This document shows, in pieces, positions 12,151 through 22,449 of a DNA stretch of 64,000 bases (the first letter of the stretch is position 1; every line of letters begins with the position of its first letter). The stretch is from NCBI RefSeq assembly GCF_016925675.1, contig NZ_CP070506.1, forward strand, positions 1-64,000. The letters run 5' to 3'. Under the pieces are notes generated by a model. It ran no database searches, had not been told where the DNA came from, and worked only from the letters and a program-made list of their open reading frames with translations. Made by a program: the position numbers and the translations under genes. Origin of the DNA: Pseudomonas hygromyciniae (GTDB lineage: Bacteria > Pseudomonadota > Gammaproteobacteria > Pseudomonadales > Pseudomonadaceae).

Positions 12151-12176
12151 AAAACCGGCCGCAAGGGCCGGTCTTC
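12151..12176 (+). terminator. Putative terminator after the CHASE2 kinase gene
   Basis: A GC-rich stem CCGGCC (12155-12160) pairs with GGCCGG (12166-12171) and is preceded by an A run and followed by a short T-containing stretch. The U tract is poor on the plus strand, while the A run before the stem gives a good U tract on the minus strand. It probably ends transcripts from both sides, including the plsC-like gene reading toward it. Confidence 0.6.
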
Positions 12177-12291
12177 AACGCTCGAAAAAACTTATGCACG
12201 TTTTTCGGTGTTTTATTAGCTTAAGAAATATGTAATCAAATCATAAGCCTACAAGCCAAAAACTGCATTTTGCCAACAAACCGTACACAGG

Positions 12292-12300
12292 TTATCCACA
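12292..12300 (+). promoter_or_regulatory. Consensus DnaA box in an AT-rich intergenic stretch
   Basis: TTATCCACA matches the strong DnaA-box consensus exactly. The preceding 100 bp (about 12180-12285) are clearly AT-rich compared with the surroundings. A single box is not an origin; it may titrate DnaA or be fortuitous. Confidence 0.5.
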
Positions 12301-12305
12301 GAACG

Positions 12306-13076
12306 TCAGGTCACCGTACGGTCTTCGGCAACCGGCAGTGGCGGCAGCGAACCCATGGCCCGTTGTTGCGCTTCATTCCAGGCTGCAGCGCGGTCATTGA
12401 GCGCGGCAATTGCACGTGGCCCTTCCCCTTCGGCATACATCGGCTCGCCGATCACCACCGTGATGGTGCCCTTGCGCTTGGCCCAGCCTTCCTTCGGCCA
12501 GAACTTGCCAGCATTGTGGGCAATCGGCAGCACGGGCAGATTGGCGTTGACCGCCAATGCCGTACCGCCCCGGGAGAACTTGCCTACAGTGCCAAAGGGG
12601 ACGCGGGTGCCTTCAGGGAAGATCAGGACCCAAACGCCGTCCTTGAGCAGTTCGTCACCTTTCTTGGCCACATGCTTGAGCGCGGCCTTGGGGTTGTCGC
12701 GGTCGATGGCAATCGGGCGCAGCATGGCCATGGCCCAGCCAAAGAACGGTACGAACAGCAGCTCACGCTTGAGCACCTGGCTCAGGGGCGAGAAGTAGGC
12801 AGAAAGAAAAAACGTCTCCCAGGTGCTCTGGTGGTTCGACAGGATCACGCACGGCTGGTCCGGGACATTATCGGCGCCCTTGACCTCGAAACGGATGCCC
12901 AGGAACACCTTGGTCAGCCACAACGCGCAGCGGCACCAATAGACATTGATAAAGCGATAGCGCGCCTTGAATGGCAAAAAAGGCGCAATAAAAAAGCTCA
13001 GGGTGCACCAGAGAAACGAACTGGTGCCCAGCAGCAGGTAAAAGAAGAAGGTTCTGATGGCCTGCAAAATCGACAT
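12306..13076 (-). CDS. plsC: 1-acyl-glycerol-3-phosphate acyltransferase (PlsC-like)
   Basis: The enzyme acylates lysophosphatidic acid at the inner membrane in phospholipid synthesis. The 256 residues have an N-terminal membrane segment (residues about 8-34) and the acyltransferase motifs: NHQSTWETFF (H-x4-E variant of the usual HX4D), FPEGTRVPFG, and a C-terminal PVLPIAHN. The longer frame begins upstream at 13202, but the start MSILQAIRTFFFYLLLG at 13076 fits the family. Pseudomonas carries several PlsC paralogues, so the exact substrate is uncertain. It follows gmhB and glyQS in the same direction, 82 bp downstream of gmhB. Confidence 0.87.
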   Translation of the reverse strand: MSILQAIRTFFFYLLLGTSSFLWCTLSFFIAPFLPFKARYRFINVYWCRCALWLTKVFLGIRFEVKGADNVPDQPCVILSNHQSTWETFFLSAYFSPLSQVLKRELLFVPFFGWAMAMLRPIAIDRDNPKAALKHVAKKGDELLKDGVWVLIFPEGTRVPFGTVGKFSRGGTALAVNANLPVLPIAHNAGKFWPKEGWAKRKGTITVVIGEPMYAEGEGPRAIAALNDRAAAWNEAQQRAMGSLPPLPVAEDRTVT

Positions 13077-13158
13077 GGCAGCATTTACCGTTGCGGGACA
13101 ACGCCCGCCTGTTAAAAGTGCACTCCCGAACAATCCTTGGTCAGGAAGTCGAGGGCGA

Positions 13159-13695
13159 CTAGTTGTTGATAAGTTCTGCGGCAACCGCCGCCAGATCGTC
13201 AAAAATCAAGGTGCCAACCGGCAGGTTTTTCGCCTGGGTCTTTTCGCCTTTCCCGGTCTTTACCAAAACTGGCTGAGAGTCGACGGCTTTGGCCGCCTCC
13301 AGGTCACCGAGACTGTCCCCGACGAACCATATCCCAGCCAGGGGCACCTTGTAATGTTCTGAAATGATTTTCAACATGCCAGGCTTGGGTTTGCGGCAAT
13401 CGCAGCCCTCGTCAGGCCCGTGGGGGCAGTACACCACCAGCCCCACCTCACCGCCCTGCTCTGCCACCAACGCGCGCAGGCGTGCGTGCATGGCGTCCAG
13501 GGTGGCGATGTCGTAGTAGCCGCGGGCGATGCCGGACTGGTTGGTAGCAATGGCTACCGTCCAGCCGGCCTTGCTCAACTGCGCGATGGCCTCGATCGAG
13601 CCGGGCAGCGGGATCCACTCCTCTACCGACTTGATGTAAGCGTCGGAGTCGTAGTTGATTACCCCGTCCCGATCGAGAATCAGCAGTTTCAACAT
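13159..13695 (-). CDS. gmhB: D-glycero-beta-D-manno-heptose-1,7-bisphosphate 7-phosphatase
   Basis: GmhB removes the 7-phosphate in the ADP-heptose pathway for the LPS inner core. The 178-residue HAD-family protein has the nucleophile motif D8-R-D10 (LDRDGVINYD), the motif II region ATNQSG, the cysteine/histidine zinc loop YCPHGPDEGCDCRKPKPG, and GDSLGDLEAA as motif IV. The start lies 2 bp after glyS, so it is in an operon with glyQ-glyS-gmhB, an arrangement common in Pseudomonas. Confidence 0.95.
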   Translation of the reverse strand: MLKLLILDRDGVINYDSDAYIKSVEEWIPLPGSIEAIAQLSKAGWTVAIATNQSGIARGYYDIATLDAMHARLRALVAEQGGEVGLVVYCPHGPDEGCDCRKPKPGMLKIISEHYKVPLAGIWFVGDSLGDLEAAKAVDSQPVLVKTGKGEKTQAKNLPVGTLIFDDLAAVAAELINN

Positions 13696-13697
13696 GA

Positions 13698-15752
13698 TCA
13701 GCTCAGCGTCGAAATGTCAGCGATGTTGACGAACAGGCCGCGCAGACGCGCCAGCATGGCGTAGCGGTTTTTCCGCACGCCGGCATCTTCGGCATTGATC
13801 ATCACCGCTTCGAAGAACGCATCCACCGGTTCACGCAAGGTGGCCAGGCGCGCCAGTGCTTCGGCGTAGTTGCGTTCGGCGATCAGCGGCTTCACTGCGT
13901 TTTCTGCCTTGGCGATTGCCGAGTTCAGCGAGAACTCCTTGGCATCGGCAAACAGGCCAGGATCGACCTCGGTATTGCCCAGGCCTTCGGCCTTGCTCAG
14001 CAGGTTCGACACACGCTTGTTTACGGCGGCCAATGCATCGGCTTCCGGCAGCTTGCGGAAGGCCTGTACGGCTTGCACACGCTGGTCGAAGTCCAGTGCC
14101 GAACCCGGTTGCAGGGCACGAACCGACAGGTAGACGGAAACGTCCACGCCTTCGTCTTCGTAGCGCGCACGCAGGCGGTCGAACACGAACTCCAGCACTT
14201 GCTCGGCCAAACCGGCTTGCTTGACCTTGGCCCCGAACTGGCCAACTGCAAACACCACGGCCTGGGTCAGGTCGAGGTCCAGCTTCTTGTCGATCAGGAT
14301 GCGCAGCACGCCCAAGGCGGCACGGCGCAGGGCATAGGGGTCTTTGCTGCCGGTGGGCAACATGCCGATACCGAAGATACCGACCAGGGTGTCCAGCTTG
14401 TCAGCGATGGCTACGGCCGCGCCGGTCAGGGTGGTCGGCAGCTCGGCGCCAGCACCGCGCGGCATGTACTGCTCGTTCAATGCCAGGGCGACGTCTTCAG
14501 GCTCGCCGTCATTGAGCGCGTAGTAGTAACCGGCAACACCTTGCATTTCCGGGAACTCGCCGACCATCTCGGTGGCCAGGTCGCATTTGCACAACAGGCC
14601 CGCGCGAGCGGCCAAGGCAGCATCGCCGCCAATGCGTGGCGCGATGTAGGCCGCCAGCTTGGAAACCCGCACAGCCTTGTCGTAGACGCTGCCAAGTTTT
14701 TCTTGGAACACCACGTTCTGCAGGCGCAGGTTGAAGTCTTCGAGCTTCTGCTTCTTGTCTTGTTTGAAGAAGAACTCGGCGTCGGTCAGGCGCGGGCGCA
14801 CGACTTTTTCGTTACCGGCGATGATCTGCTGCGGGTCCTTGCTCTCGATGTTGGCCACGGTTATGAAGCGCGGCAGCAACTTGCCGTCCACATCCAGTAG
14901 GCAGAAATACTTCTGGTTGTCCTGCATGGTGGTGATCAGGGCTTCTTGCGGCACATCCAGGAAGCGCTCTTCGAACGAGCACACCAGCGGCACCGGCCAC
15001 TCGACCAGTGCGGTTACTTCGTCGAGCAGGCTTGGCGGCACGATGGCGGTGCCTTCCTGCAAACGGGCCAGCTCTTCGGTGCGCTTGCTGATCAGCTCGC
15101 GACGCTCGTTGGCATCGGCCAGCACATAAGCTGCACGCAGATCGGCGGCATAGTTCGCTGGCGAGGTGATGCGTACGGCTTCTGGATGGTGGAAGCGGTG
15201 ACCACGGGAATCACGGCCGGCTTTCTGGGCGAGGATGGTGCAATCGATGACTTGATCACCGAGCAGCATTACCAGCCATTGGGTCGGACGAACGAACTCT
15301 TCCTTGCGTGCCCCCCAGCGCATGCGCTTGGGGATCGGCAGGTCGTTCAGGGAGTCTTCAACGATGGTCGGCAGCAGGCTGGCGGTCGGCTTGCCGGTGA
15401 TGACCTGGCTGAAGCGCAGTTTCGGGCCACTTTGGTCGATCTCGCTCAGCTCGACGCCGCACTTCTTGGCAAAACCAAGGGCCGCTTGAGTCGGGTTGCC
15501 TTCGGCATCGAAAGCGGCCTGGCGTGGCGGGCCGTCGAGGTTGATGTTGCGATCCGGCTGCTGGGTTTGCAGCGCGGTCAGCAACACCGCCAGGCGACGT
15601 GGTGCGGCGTAGACTTTCTTGGCTTCAAACTTCAGGCCGGCAGTCTGCAGGCCTTTTTCTATACCGGCCAAAAATGCGTCGGCCAGGGTGTTGAGGGCCT
15701 TGGGTGGCAGCTCTTCGGTGCCCAGTTCAACCAGGAAATCTTGAGCACTCAT
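13698..15752 (-). CDS. glyS: Glycyl-tRNA synthetase beta subunit
   Basis: This is the beta chain of the heterotetrameric alpha2beta2 GlyRS, needed for tRNA recognition. The 684 residues start [20 protein letters not shown], the family hallmark, and contain [20 protein letters not shown], the HD-like core and a C-terminal anticodon-binding-like region. The length matches the family. The start overlaps the stop of glyQ by 4 bp (15749-15752), indicating translational coupling and equal production of both subunits. Confidence 0.98.
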   Translation of the reverse strand: MSAQDFLVELGTEELPPKALNTLADAFLAGIEKGLQTAGLKFEAKKVYAAPRRLAVLLTALQTQQPDRNINLDGPPRQAAFDAEGNPTQAALGFAKKCGVELSEIDQSGPKLRFSQVITGKPTASLLPTIVEDSLNDLPIPKRMRWGARKEEFVRPTQWLVMLLGDQVIDCTILAQKAGRDSRGHRFHHPEAVRITSPANYAADLRAAYVLADANERRELISKRTEELARLQEGTAIVPPSLLDEVTALVEWPVPLVCSFEERFLDVPQEALITTMQDNQKYFCLLDVDGKLLPRFITVANIESKDPQQIIAGNEKVVRPRLTDAEFFFKQDKKQKLEDFNLRLQNVVFQEKLGSVYDKAVRVSKLAAYIAPRIGGDAALAARAGLLCKCDLATEMVGEFPEMQGVAGYYYALNDGEPEDVALALNEQYMPRGAGAELPTTLTGAAVAIADKLDTLVGIFGIGMLPTGSKDPYALRRAALGVLRILIDKKLDLDLTQAVVFAVGQFGAKVKQAGLAEQVLEFVFDRLRARYEDEGVDVSVYLSVRALQPGSALDFDQRVQAVQAFRKLPEADALAAVNKRVSNLLSKAEGLGNTEVDPGLFADAKEFSLNSAIAKAENAVKPLIAERNYAEALARLATLREPVDAFFEAVMINAEDAGVRKNRYAMLARLRGLFVNIADISTLS

Positions 15753-16702
15753 TGTGCAGCCTCCAGCTTAGCCAACACTTCATCACGCAAATCCGGGGTT
15801 GCCATCGGGAAGCCCAGCTTGGCGCGAGCCAGCAGGTAGGCTTGGGCGACGGAACGCGCCAGGGTGCGTACACGCAGGATGTATTGCTGGCGCGCAGTTA
15901 CCGAGATGGCACGGCGGGCGTCCAGCAGGTTGAAGGTGTGGGATGCCTTCAGGACCATTTCGTAGCTCGGCAACGGCAGCGGTTGATCCAGTTCGATCAG
16001 GCGCTTGGCTTCGCTTTCATAGAAGTCGAACAGTTCGAACAGCTTCTCGACGTTGGCGTGTTCGAAGTTGTAGGTCGATTGCTCCACTTCGTTCTGGTGG
16101 AACACATCGCCATAAGTCACTTTGCCGAACGGGCCGTCAGCCCATACCAGGTCGTAGACCGAGTCCACGCCCTGCAGGTACATGGCCAGGCGTTCCAGGC
16201 CGTAGGTGATCTCGCCGGTCACTGGGTAGCACTCGATGCCGCCCGCTTGCTGGAAGTAAGTGAACTGCGTCACTTCCATGCCGTTGAGCCAGACTTCCCA
16301 GCCCAGGCCCCAGGCGCCCAGGGTTGGCGACTCCCAGTTGTCTTCGACGAAACGGATATCGTGAACCAGCGGGTCCAGGCCGACATGTTTCAGCGAGCCC
16401 AGGTACAGCTCCTGGAAGTTGTCCGGGTTTGGCTTGAGGACTACCTGGAACTGATAGTAGTGCTGCAGACGGTTGGGGTTTTCACCGTAGCGGCCGTCAG
16501 TCGGGCGACGACTGGGCTGCACATAAGCGGCGTTCCAGGTTTCCGGGCCGATGGCCCGCAGGAATGTTGCGGTGTGGAAAGTGCCGGCGCCTACTTCCAT
16601 ATCGTAGGGCTGAAGTACCACACAACCTTGCTCGGCCCAGTATTGCTGGAGGGCGAGGATCAAGTCTTGGAAGGTACGCACGGCTGGCGTAGGCTGGCTC
16701 AC
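15749..16702 (-). CDS. glyQ: Glycyl-tRNA synthetase alpha subunit
   Basis: This is the catalytic alpha chain of bacterial heterotetrameric GlyRS. The 317 residues begin [20 protein letters not shown] and include the class II synthetase motif region [20 protein letters not shown] and [23 protein letters not shown] 16702 was chosen as start because AGGTG stands 7 bp upstream; another GTG three codons upstream (16711) lies inside that ribosome site. It leads the glyQ-glyS-gmhB operon and is divergent from tag. Confidence 0.97.
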   Translation of the reverse strand: MSQPTPAVRTFQDLILALQQYWAEQGCVVLQPYDMEVGAGTFHTATFLRAIGPETWNAAYVQPSRRPTDGRYGENPNRLQHYYQFQVVLKPNPDNFQELYLGSLKHVGLDPLVHDIRFVEDNWESPTLGAWGLGWEVWLNGMEVTQFTYFQQAGGIECYPVTGEITYGLERLAMYLQGVDSVYDLVWADGPFGKVTYGDVFHQNEVEQSTYNFEHANVEKLFELFDFYESEAKRLIELDQPLPLPSYEMVLKASHTFNLLDARRAISVTARQQYILRVRTLARSVAQAYLLARAKLGFPMATPDLRDEVLAKLEAAQ

Positions 16703-16783
16703 AAAATTCACCTGTTACTTGGGCTGCGATTTAAAGGGCGGGAGTATACCCGATTCGGCCCCGCCACCACTCCATGGAGCCTT

Positions 16784-17341
16784 ATGCCACGCTGCTTTTG
16801 GTGTTCTGAAGATCCGCTGTACATGGCTTATCACGATCAAGAGTGGGGAACGCCGCTGCGCGATGCGCAGGGTTTGTTCGAGTTGCTTTTGCTCGAAGGG
16901 TTCCAGGCGGGCCTGTCCTGGATCACCGTTTTACGCAAACGCGAGCATTATCGAAAGGTCTTGTTCGGTTTTGATCCCCAGCGCCTGGCGCAGTTGAGCG
17001 ATGCCGAGATTGAGCAGTTGATGCTCGACCCTGGCATCGTGCGCAACCGCTTGAAGCTCAATGCCGCCCGGCGCAACGCCGCAGCCTGGCTGGCGCTGGA
17101 GGACCCGGTGGGGTTGCTCTGGTCCTTTGTCGGCGGCGTGCCCAAGGTCAATCATTTCAAGGATCGCAGCCAAGTCCCGGCGATTACGCCAGAGGCTGAA
17201 GCCATGAGCAAAGCCCTCAAGAAAGTCGGCTTCACGTTCGTCGGGCCGACCATCTGCTACGCCTTCATGCAGGCCTCGGGCATGGTCATGGACCACACCC
17301 AGGACTGCGACCGTTACGCGGACTTGGTCAACGCCGGGTAG
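16784..17341 (+). CDS. tag: DNA-3-methyladenine glycosylase I
   Basis: Tag removes 3-methyladenine from alkylated DNA as the first step of base excision repair. The 185 residues start MPRCFWCSEDPLYMAYHDQEWG and show the zinc ligands of the family: C4 and H17 at the N-terminus, and the histidine and cysteine in DHTQDC at the C-terminus. The recognition segment FELLLLEGFQAGLSWITVL is also present. A much longer frame runs through from the glyQS antisense strand, but ATG 16784 gives the family length. It is followed after 40 bp by an LpxL-like gene. Confidence 0.95.
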   Translation: MPRCFWCSEDPLYMAYHDQEWGTPLRDAQGLFELLLLEGFQAGLSWITVLRKREHYRKVLFGFDPQRLAQLSDAEIEQLMLDPGIVRNRLKLNAARRNAAAWLALEDPVGLLWSFVGGVPKVNHFKDRSQVPAITPEAEAMSKALKKVGFTFVGPTICYAFMQASGMVMDHTQDCDRYADLVNAG

Positions 17342-17381
17342 AATGGCCGCTTTGCGCACCACACACGATCAGGAGTGACTT

Positions 17382-18269
17382 GTGGAAAAGTTAAAAGGCG
17401 CCTTGCTGGTAGGCGCTCTGCGATTGTTTGCCCTGCTGCCCTGGCGCGCCGTGCAAGCCGTAGGTTCAGCCATTGGCTGGATCATGTGGAAAACCCCCAA
17501 CCGCTCCCGCGATACGGTGCGGATCAACCTCTCCAAGTGTTTCCCGGACATGGACCCGGTCGAGCGTGAGCGCCTGGTCGGCCAAAGCCTGATGGACATC
17601 GGCAAGTCCCTGACCGAAAGCGCCTGCGCCTGGATCTGGCCGGCCCAGCGTTCCATCGACCTGGTGCGCGAAGTCGAAGGCCTGGAAGTGCTGCAGCAAG
17701 CCCTGGCCTCGGGCAAAGGCGTGGTTGGTATCACCAGCCACCTGGGCAACTGGGAAGTGTTGAATCACTTCTATTGCAGCCAGTGCAAACCGATCATTTT
17801 CTACCGCCCGCCCAAGCTCAAGGCGGTGGATGACCTGCTGCGCAAGCAACGCGTGCAGTTGGGCAACCGGGTGGCGGCGTCCACCAAGGAAGGCATCCTC
17901 AGTGTCATCAAGGAAGTGCGCAAGGGCGGCCAGGTGGGGATTCCCGCTGACCCGGAGCCGGCGGAATCGGCCGGGATCTTCGTACCGTTCTTCGCTACCC
18001 AGGCGCTGACCAGCAAGTTCGTGCCGAACATGCTCGCCGGCCATAAGGCGGTGGGCGTGTTCCTGCATGCCCTGCGGCTGCCGGATGGCTCGGGTTACAA
18101 AGTGATCCTGGAAGCGGCGCCCGAGGACATGTACAGCACCGACACGGCCACGTCCTGTGCGGCGATGAGCAAGGTGGTGGAGCGTTATGTGGGCGCTTAC
18201 CCGAGCCAGTACATGTGGAGCATGAAGCGCTTCAAGAAACGCCCGCCGGGCGAGGCGCGGTGGTACTGA
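17382..18269 (+). CDS. Lipid A biosynthesis (LpxL/HtrB-like) acyltransferase
   Basis: Members of this family transfer a secondary acyl chain to lipid A precursors at the inner membrane. The 295-residue protein has an N-terminal hydrophobic anchor (LLVGALRLFALLPW) and the catalytic H-x4-E motif in SHLGNWEVLNHF near residue 125. It also has a conserved FYRPPKLKAVD region and a C-terminal YMWSMKRFKKRPPGEARWY. The start is GTG 17382, preceded by AGGAGTGA at good spacing. Pseudomonas encodes more than one LpxL-type enzyme, so chain specificity is not assigned. Confidence 0.88.
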   Translation: MEKLKGALLVGALRLFALLPWRAVQAVGSAIGWIMWKTPNRSRDTVRINLSKCFPDMDPVERERLVGQSLMDIGKSLTESACAWIWPAQRSIDLVREVEGLEVLQQALASGKGVVGITSHLGNWEVLNHFYCSQCKPIIFYRPPKLKAVDDLLRKQRVQLGNRVAASTKEGILSVIKEVRKGGQVGIPADPEPAESAGIFVPFFATQALTSKFVPNMLAGHKAVGVFLHALRLPDGSGYKVILEAAPEDMYSTDTATSCAAMSKVVERYVGAYPSQYMWSMKRFKKRPPGEARWY

Positions 18270-18302
18270 TTCGCGACTGACTCAAGGTCGATGCAAAACC
18301 AA

Positions 18303-18391
18303 TGTGGGAGCGGGCTTGCTCGCGAATGCAGAGTCTCAGTCACTGAATGTGTAGCTGATACACCGCATTCGCGAGCAAGCCCCCTCCCACA
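18303..18391. repeat. REP doublet (family A), inverted pair
   Basis: Two copies of the REP unit TGTGGGAGCGGGCTTGCTCG face each other, 89 bp end to end, between the convergent lpxL-like and TPR genes. The structure can fold into a long hairpin and may also end transcription from both sides. Confidence 0.85.
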
Positions 18392-18404
18392 TTTTTGGTT
18401 CCGG

Positions 18405-18716
18405 TTAAGCCTGGCGGTCGAGTTTCTTCAGGAACACCGTCATCTCTTTTTCGGCCTGCTTGTCGCCGTGGGCCTGGGCCGCTTCGATGCCCTTCTCCCA
18501 TGCCTGCTGTGCCGCGCTTTTATCGCCCAGCGCAGCATGCGCCTTGCCCAACAACTTCCACGCCGCCGAATACTTCGGATCAAACCCGACGCACTTGCCT
18601 AGATGCTCGACGGCCTTGGCATTGTCCTTCAAGTCCAGATAACCCTTGCCCAAGCCAAAGCGCAGCAGCGAGTTATCCACACCCTTGGCGAGCATTTTTT
18701 CCAGGGATTCGAGCAT
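18405..18716 (-). CDS. Small TPR-repeat protein
   Basis: The 103-residue protein is made mainly of tetratricopeptide repeats (RFGLGKGYLDLKDNAKAVEHLGKCVGFDP and AWKLLGKAHAALGDKSAAQQAWEKGIEAA), helical pairs that act as protein-binding scaffolds. It has no signal peptide, so it should be cytosolic. It lies 18 bp downstream of trkA and could be co-transcribed with it. The partner is unknown. Confidence 0.82.
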   Translation of the reverse strand: MLESLEKMLAKGVDNSLLRFGLGKGYLDLKDNAKAVEHLGKCVGFDPKYSAAWKLLGKAHAALGDKSAAQQAWEKGIEAAQAHGDKQAEKEMTVFLKKLDRQA

Positions 18717-18734
18717 GTCGGTCTCTCCGTCAGA

Positions 18735-20108
18735 TCAAAAAAAGCTCAACCCCACGTGGAACAATTTCTCCACATCGCGGATATGTTTTTTATCCACCAG
18801 GAACAGAATCACATGGTCCCCTGTGGCGATCACCGTGTCGTCGTGGGCGATGATCACTTCTTCATCCCGAATGATCGCGCCAATGGTGGTGCCCGGTGGC
18901 AAGCCAATATCGCGAATCGCCCGGCCGATCACCTTGCTCGACTTGGAGTCACCGTGGGCAATCGCCTCGATGGCTTCCGCCGCGCCCCGGCGCAATGAGT
19001 GCACGCTGACGATATCGCCGCGCCGCACGTGGGCCAGCAAGGTGCCGATGGTCGCCAATTGCGGGCTGATGGCAATGTCGATGTCGCCGCCCTGGATCAG
19101 GTCCACATAGGCGGGGTTGTTGATGATGGTCATCACCTTCTTCGCCCCCAGCCGCTTGGCCAGCAGCGACGACATGATATTGGCCTCGTCGTCGTTGGTC
19201 AGGGCCAGGAAGATATCGGCGTCGGCGATGTTCTCTTCCATCAGCAGGTCACGATCCGAAGCGCTGCCTTGCAGTACCACGGTGCTGTCGAGGGTGTCGG
19301 ACAAATACCGGCAGCGTGCCGCGTTCATCTCGATGATCTTCACCTGATAGCGGCTTTCGATGGCCTCGGCCAGGCGCTCGCCGATCTGCCCGCCGCCGGC
19401 GATGACGATGCGTTTGTAGCTCTCGTCGAGCCGGCGCATTTCGCTCATCACTGCACGGATGTTGGCCTTGGCGGCGATGAAGAATACTTCGTCGTCGGCT
19501 TCGATCACCGTGTCGCCCTGGGGCAGGATTGGCCGGTCGCGGCGGAAAATCGCGGCCACGCGGGTTTCCACATTCGGCATATGTTCACGCAACTGGCGCA
19601 GTTGCTGGCCCACCAGCGGCCCGCCGTAGTAGGCCTTGACCGCCACCAGTTGCGCCTTGCCTTCGGCGAAGTCGATCACCTGCAGTGCACCGGGGATTTC
19701 GATCAGGCGCTTGATGTAGTGGGTGACCACCTGCTCCGGGCTGATCAGCACGTCCACCGGAATCGCGTCGTTGTCGAACAGGCCGGCGCGGGTCAGGTAG
19801 GCCGCTTCACGCACTCGGGCGATCTTGGTCGGGGTATGGAACAGGGTATGGGCGACCTGGCAGGCGACCATATTGGTCTCGTCGCTATTGGTCACCGCCA
19901 CCAGCATATCGGCGTCGTCGGCGCCGGCCTGGCGCAGCACGGTGGGGAACGAGGCACGGCCCTGAACCGTACGGATATCCAGGCGATCGCCCAGGCCGCG
20001 CAGGCGTTCGGCGTCGGTGTCGACCACGGTAATGTCGTTGGCTTCACTGGCCAAATGCTCGGCCAGCGTACCGCCGACCTGCCCTGCGCCAAGGATGATG
20101 ATCTTCAT
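18735..20108 (-). CDS. trkA: Trk system potassium uptake regulatory protein TrkA
   Basis: TrkA is the peripheral NAD(H)-binding subunit that gates the TrkH/TrkG potassium channel. The 457 residues form two repeats of a Rossmann RCK-N domain ([19 protein letters not shown] at residue 2 and [19 protein letters not shown] near residue 233), each followed by an RCK-C domain. It lies downstream of rsmB with a 23-bp gap in the conserved fmt-rsmB-trkA order. A degenerate half parS site lies in its last codons. Confidence 0.97.
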   Translation of the reverse strand: MKIIILGAGQVGGTLAEHLASEANDITVVDTDAERLRGLGDRLDIRTVQGRASFPTVLRQAGADDADMLVAVTNSDETNMVACQVAHTLFHTPTKIARVREAAYLTRAGLFDNDAIPVDVLISPEQVVTHYIKRLIEIPGALQVIDFAEGKAQLVAVKAYYGGPLVGQQLRQLREHMPNVETRVAAIFRRDRPILPQGDTVIEADDEVFFIAAKANIRAVMSEMRRLDESYKRIVIAGGGQIGERLAEAIESRYQVKIIEMNAARCRYLSDTLDSTVVLQGSASDRDLLMEENIADADIFLALTNDDEANIMSSLLAKRLGAKKVMTIINNPAYVDLIQGGDIDIAISPQLATIGTLLAHVRRGDIVSVHSLRRGAAEAIEAIAHGDSKSSKVIGRAIRDIGLPPGTTIGAIIRDEEVIIAHDDTVIATGDHVILFLVDKKHIRDVEKLFHVGLSFF

Positions 20109-20131
20109 CCGGTCACTCCCTTAAAAACCAT

Positions 20132-21442
20132 TCAACCGCGTGCAGCGGCAATCTTGATCAGCTTGGCGTAATAGAAGCCATCGTGCCCACCTTCCTGCGC
20201 CAGTAGCTGGCGGCCATGGGGCTGCTTGATGCCCGCGGCGGTGGCAATGTCCAACTCCCGCGCGCCGCTGGTGCGGGCGAGGAAGGCTTGGATTACCTCG
20301 GTATTTTCGGTCGGTAACGTCGAACAGGTGGCGTAGAGCAGGATGCCACCGACTTCCAGTGTCGGCCACAGCGCGTCCAATAGCTCGCCTTGCAGCACAG
20401 CCAGGGCGGCGATGTCGTCGGGTTGGCGGGTCAGTTTGATATCCGGGTGGCGGCGGATCACCCCGGTTGCAGAGCACGGTGCATCGAGCAGGATGCGCTG
20501 GAACGGTTTGCCATCCCACCAGGTGGCGGTGTCGCGCCCGTCGGCGGCAATCAGTTCGGCGTCCAGGCCCAGGCGTGCGAGGTTTTCGCGCACGCGCACC
20601 AGGCGCTTGGCTTCCAGATCCACGGCCACCACGCCGGCCAGGTTGGGCTGGACTTCCATGATGTGGCAGGTCTTGCCGCCAGGCGCGCAGCAGGCGTCCA
20701 GCACCCGTTGGCCGGGCGCGAGGTCGAGCAGGTCGGCGGCCAGTTGCGCGGCTTCGTCCTGCACGCTGATCCAGCCTTCGGCAAAGCCTGGCAGGCTGCG
20801 GACATCGCCAGCCGTTTCGAGGACTATGCCGTCCTGGCTGTACACACAGGCGCTGGCGTTGATGCCGGCATCTGCCAGCAGCGTGAGATAGGCATCGCGG
20901 CTGTTGTGGCGGCGATTGACCCGCAGAATCATCGGCGGATGCGCATTGTTGGCGGCGCAGATGGCTTCCCACTGCTGGGGCCAGAACGCCTTGAGGGATT
21001 TTTGCAGCCAGCGCGGGTGTGCGGTGCGCACTACCGGATCGTGCTCCAACTCGGCCAGCAATGCCTCGCTTTCGCGCTGGGCGCGGCGCAGCACGGCGTT
21101 GAGCAAGGCCTTGGCCCAGGGTTTTTTCAGCTTGTCGGCGCAGCCCACGGTTTCGCCGATGGCGGCGTGGGCCGGCACACGGCTGTAGAGCAACTGGTAA
21201 AGGCCCACCAGCAGCAGCGCCTCGACGTCGGCATCGGCCGCCTTGAACGGCTTTTGCAGCAACTTGGCCGCCAGCGCCGATAGGCGCGGCTGCCAGCGGG
21301 CGGTGCCAAATGCCAGGTCCTGGGTGAAACCGCGATCACGGTCTTCGACTTTATCCAGTTGCACCGGCAACGAGCTGTTCAGGGAAGCCTTGCCATTGAG
21401 CACGGCGGCCAGGGCCTTGGCGGCGGCCAAACGCGGGTTCAT
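20132..21442 (-). CDS. rsmB: 16S rRNA (cytosine-967 C5) methyltransferase
   Basis: RsmB (Sun/Fmu) methylates C967 of 16S rRNA using SAM. The 436 residues contain an N-terminal NusB-like RNA-binding domain (about residues 5-135) and a C-terminal Rossmann methyltransferase with [17 protein letters not shown] near residue 240, [17 protein letters not shown] with the catalytic cysteine near residue 320, and [13 protein letters not shown]. The ATG at 21442 overlaps the fmt stop codon by one base (TGATG), so translation is coupled. Confidence 0.96.
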   Translation of the reverse strand: MNPRLAAAKALAAVLNGKASLNSSLPVQLDKVEDRDRGFTQDLAFGTARWQPRLSALAAKLLQKPFKAADADVEALLLVGLYQLLYSRVPAHAAIGETVGCADKLKKPWAKALLNAVLRRAQRESEALLAELEHDPVVRTAHPRWLQKSLKAFWPQQWEAICAANNAHPPMILRVNRRHNSRDAYLTLLADAGINASACVYSQDGIVLETAGDVRSLPGFAEGWISVQDEAAQLAADLLDLAPGQRVLDACCAPGGKTCHIMEVQPNLAGVVAVDLEAKRLVRVRENLARLGLDAELIAADGRDTATWWDGKPFQRILLDAPCSATGVIRRHPDIKLTRQPDDIAALAVLQGELLDALWPTLEVGGILLYATCSTLPTENTEVIQAFLARTSGARELDIATAAGIKQPHGRQLLAQEGGHDGFYYAKLIKIAAARG

Positions 21443-22392
21443 CAAGCGTCCACTCCGAGGATGATGCCGGGGGCAAATTTCTCACGGCGGCTGTTGAACA
21501 AGTCGCTGAAGTTAAGCGCCTTGCCACCGGGCAATTGCAGACGGGTCAGACACAAGGCCTGCTCCCCGCACGCTACCAACAGGCCTTCCTTGCTGGCACC
21601 GATGATTTCACCGGGCGCCCCATGGCCTTCGGCCAGGTTGGCGGCGAGGACTTTCAAGGCTTCGCCATTGAGGGTGCTGTGGCAGATCGGCCATGGGTTG
21701 AACGCGCGGACCAGGCGTTCCAGCTCCACGGCCGGGCGGCTCCAGTCGATGCGCGCTTCGTCCTTGTTCAGCTTGTGGGCGTAGGTGGCGAGGCTGTCGT
21801 CCTGCACTTCGCCTTCCAAGGTGCCAGCCGCGAGGCCGGCAATGGCCTGGATCACCGCAGGCGGGCCCATCTCGGCCAGGCGGTCGTGCAGGCTGCCACC
21901 GGTGTCTTGTGCGGTGATGGGCGTGGTGACCTTGAGCAGCATCGGCCCGGTGTCGAGGCCGGCTTCCATGCGCATCACGGTCACGCCGCTTTCGGCGTCA
22001 CCGGCTTGCACCGCGCGCTGGATCGGCGCGGCACCGCGCCAGCGTGGCAGCAGCGAGGCGTGGCTGTTGATGCAACCCAGGCGCGGGATATCCAGCACGG
22101 CTTGCGGGAGGATCAGGCCGTAGGCCACCACCACCAACAGGTCCGGCTTCAGCGCGGCCAGTTCAGCCTGGGCCTCGGCGTTGCGCAGGGTGGGCGGTTG
22201 CAGCACGACGATGCCGTGCTCCAGGGCCAGTTGCTTGACCGGGCTGGGCATCAGTTTTTGCCCACGGCCGGCCGGGCGGTCCGGCTGGGTGTACACCGCG
22301 ACGATTTCATAAGGGCTGGCAAGCAGGGCCTTGAGGTGTTCGGCGGCAAATTCGGGGGTGCCGGCAAAAACGATGCGCAGTGGCTCGGTCAT
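21442..22392 (-). CDS. fmt: Methionyl-tRNA formyltransferase
   Basis: Fmt formylates initiator Met-tRNA using 10-formyl-tetrahydrofolate. The 316-residue protein starts [20 protein letters not shown] and carries the hallmark [20 protein letters not shown] with the catalytic asparagine and histidine near residue 108, plus the C-terminal OB-like tRNA domain. The frame is open 13 codons further upstream, but ATG 22392 gives the family start. It forms an operon with def (57 bp upstream) and rsmB (overlapping). Confidence 0.97.
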   Translation of the reverse strand: MTEPLRIVFAGTPEFAAEHLKALLASPYEIVAVYTQPDRPAGRGQKLMPSPVKQLALEHGIVVLQPPTLRNAEAQAELAALKPDLLVVVAYGLILPQAVLDIPRLGCINSHASLLPRWRGAAPIQRAVQAGDAESGVTVMRMEAGLDTGPMLLKVTTPITAQDTGGSLHDRLAEMGPPAVIQAIAGLAAGTLEGEVQDDSLATYAHKLNKDEARIDWSRPAVELERLVRAFNPWPICHSTLNGEALKVLAANLAEGHGAPGEIIGASKEGLLVACGEQALCLTRLQLPGGKALNFSDLFNSRREKFAPGIILGVDA

Positions 22393-22449
22393 GGGAAACG
22401 TCTCACAAAAGAAAAAGGCTTGCCGGAGCAAGCCTTTGGAAGAAGGGAA

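Noticed and set aside
15704..16783. Long in-frame extension upstream of tag
   Set aside because: The frame is open through the antisense strand of glyQS, but homology and length place the start of tag at 16784.
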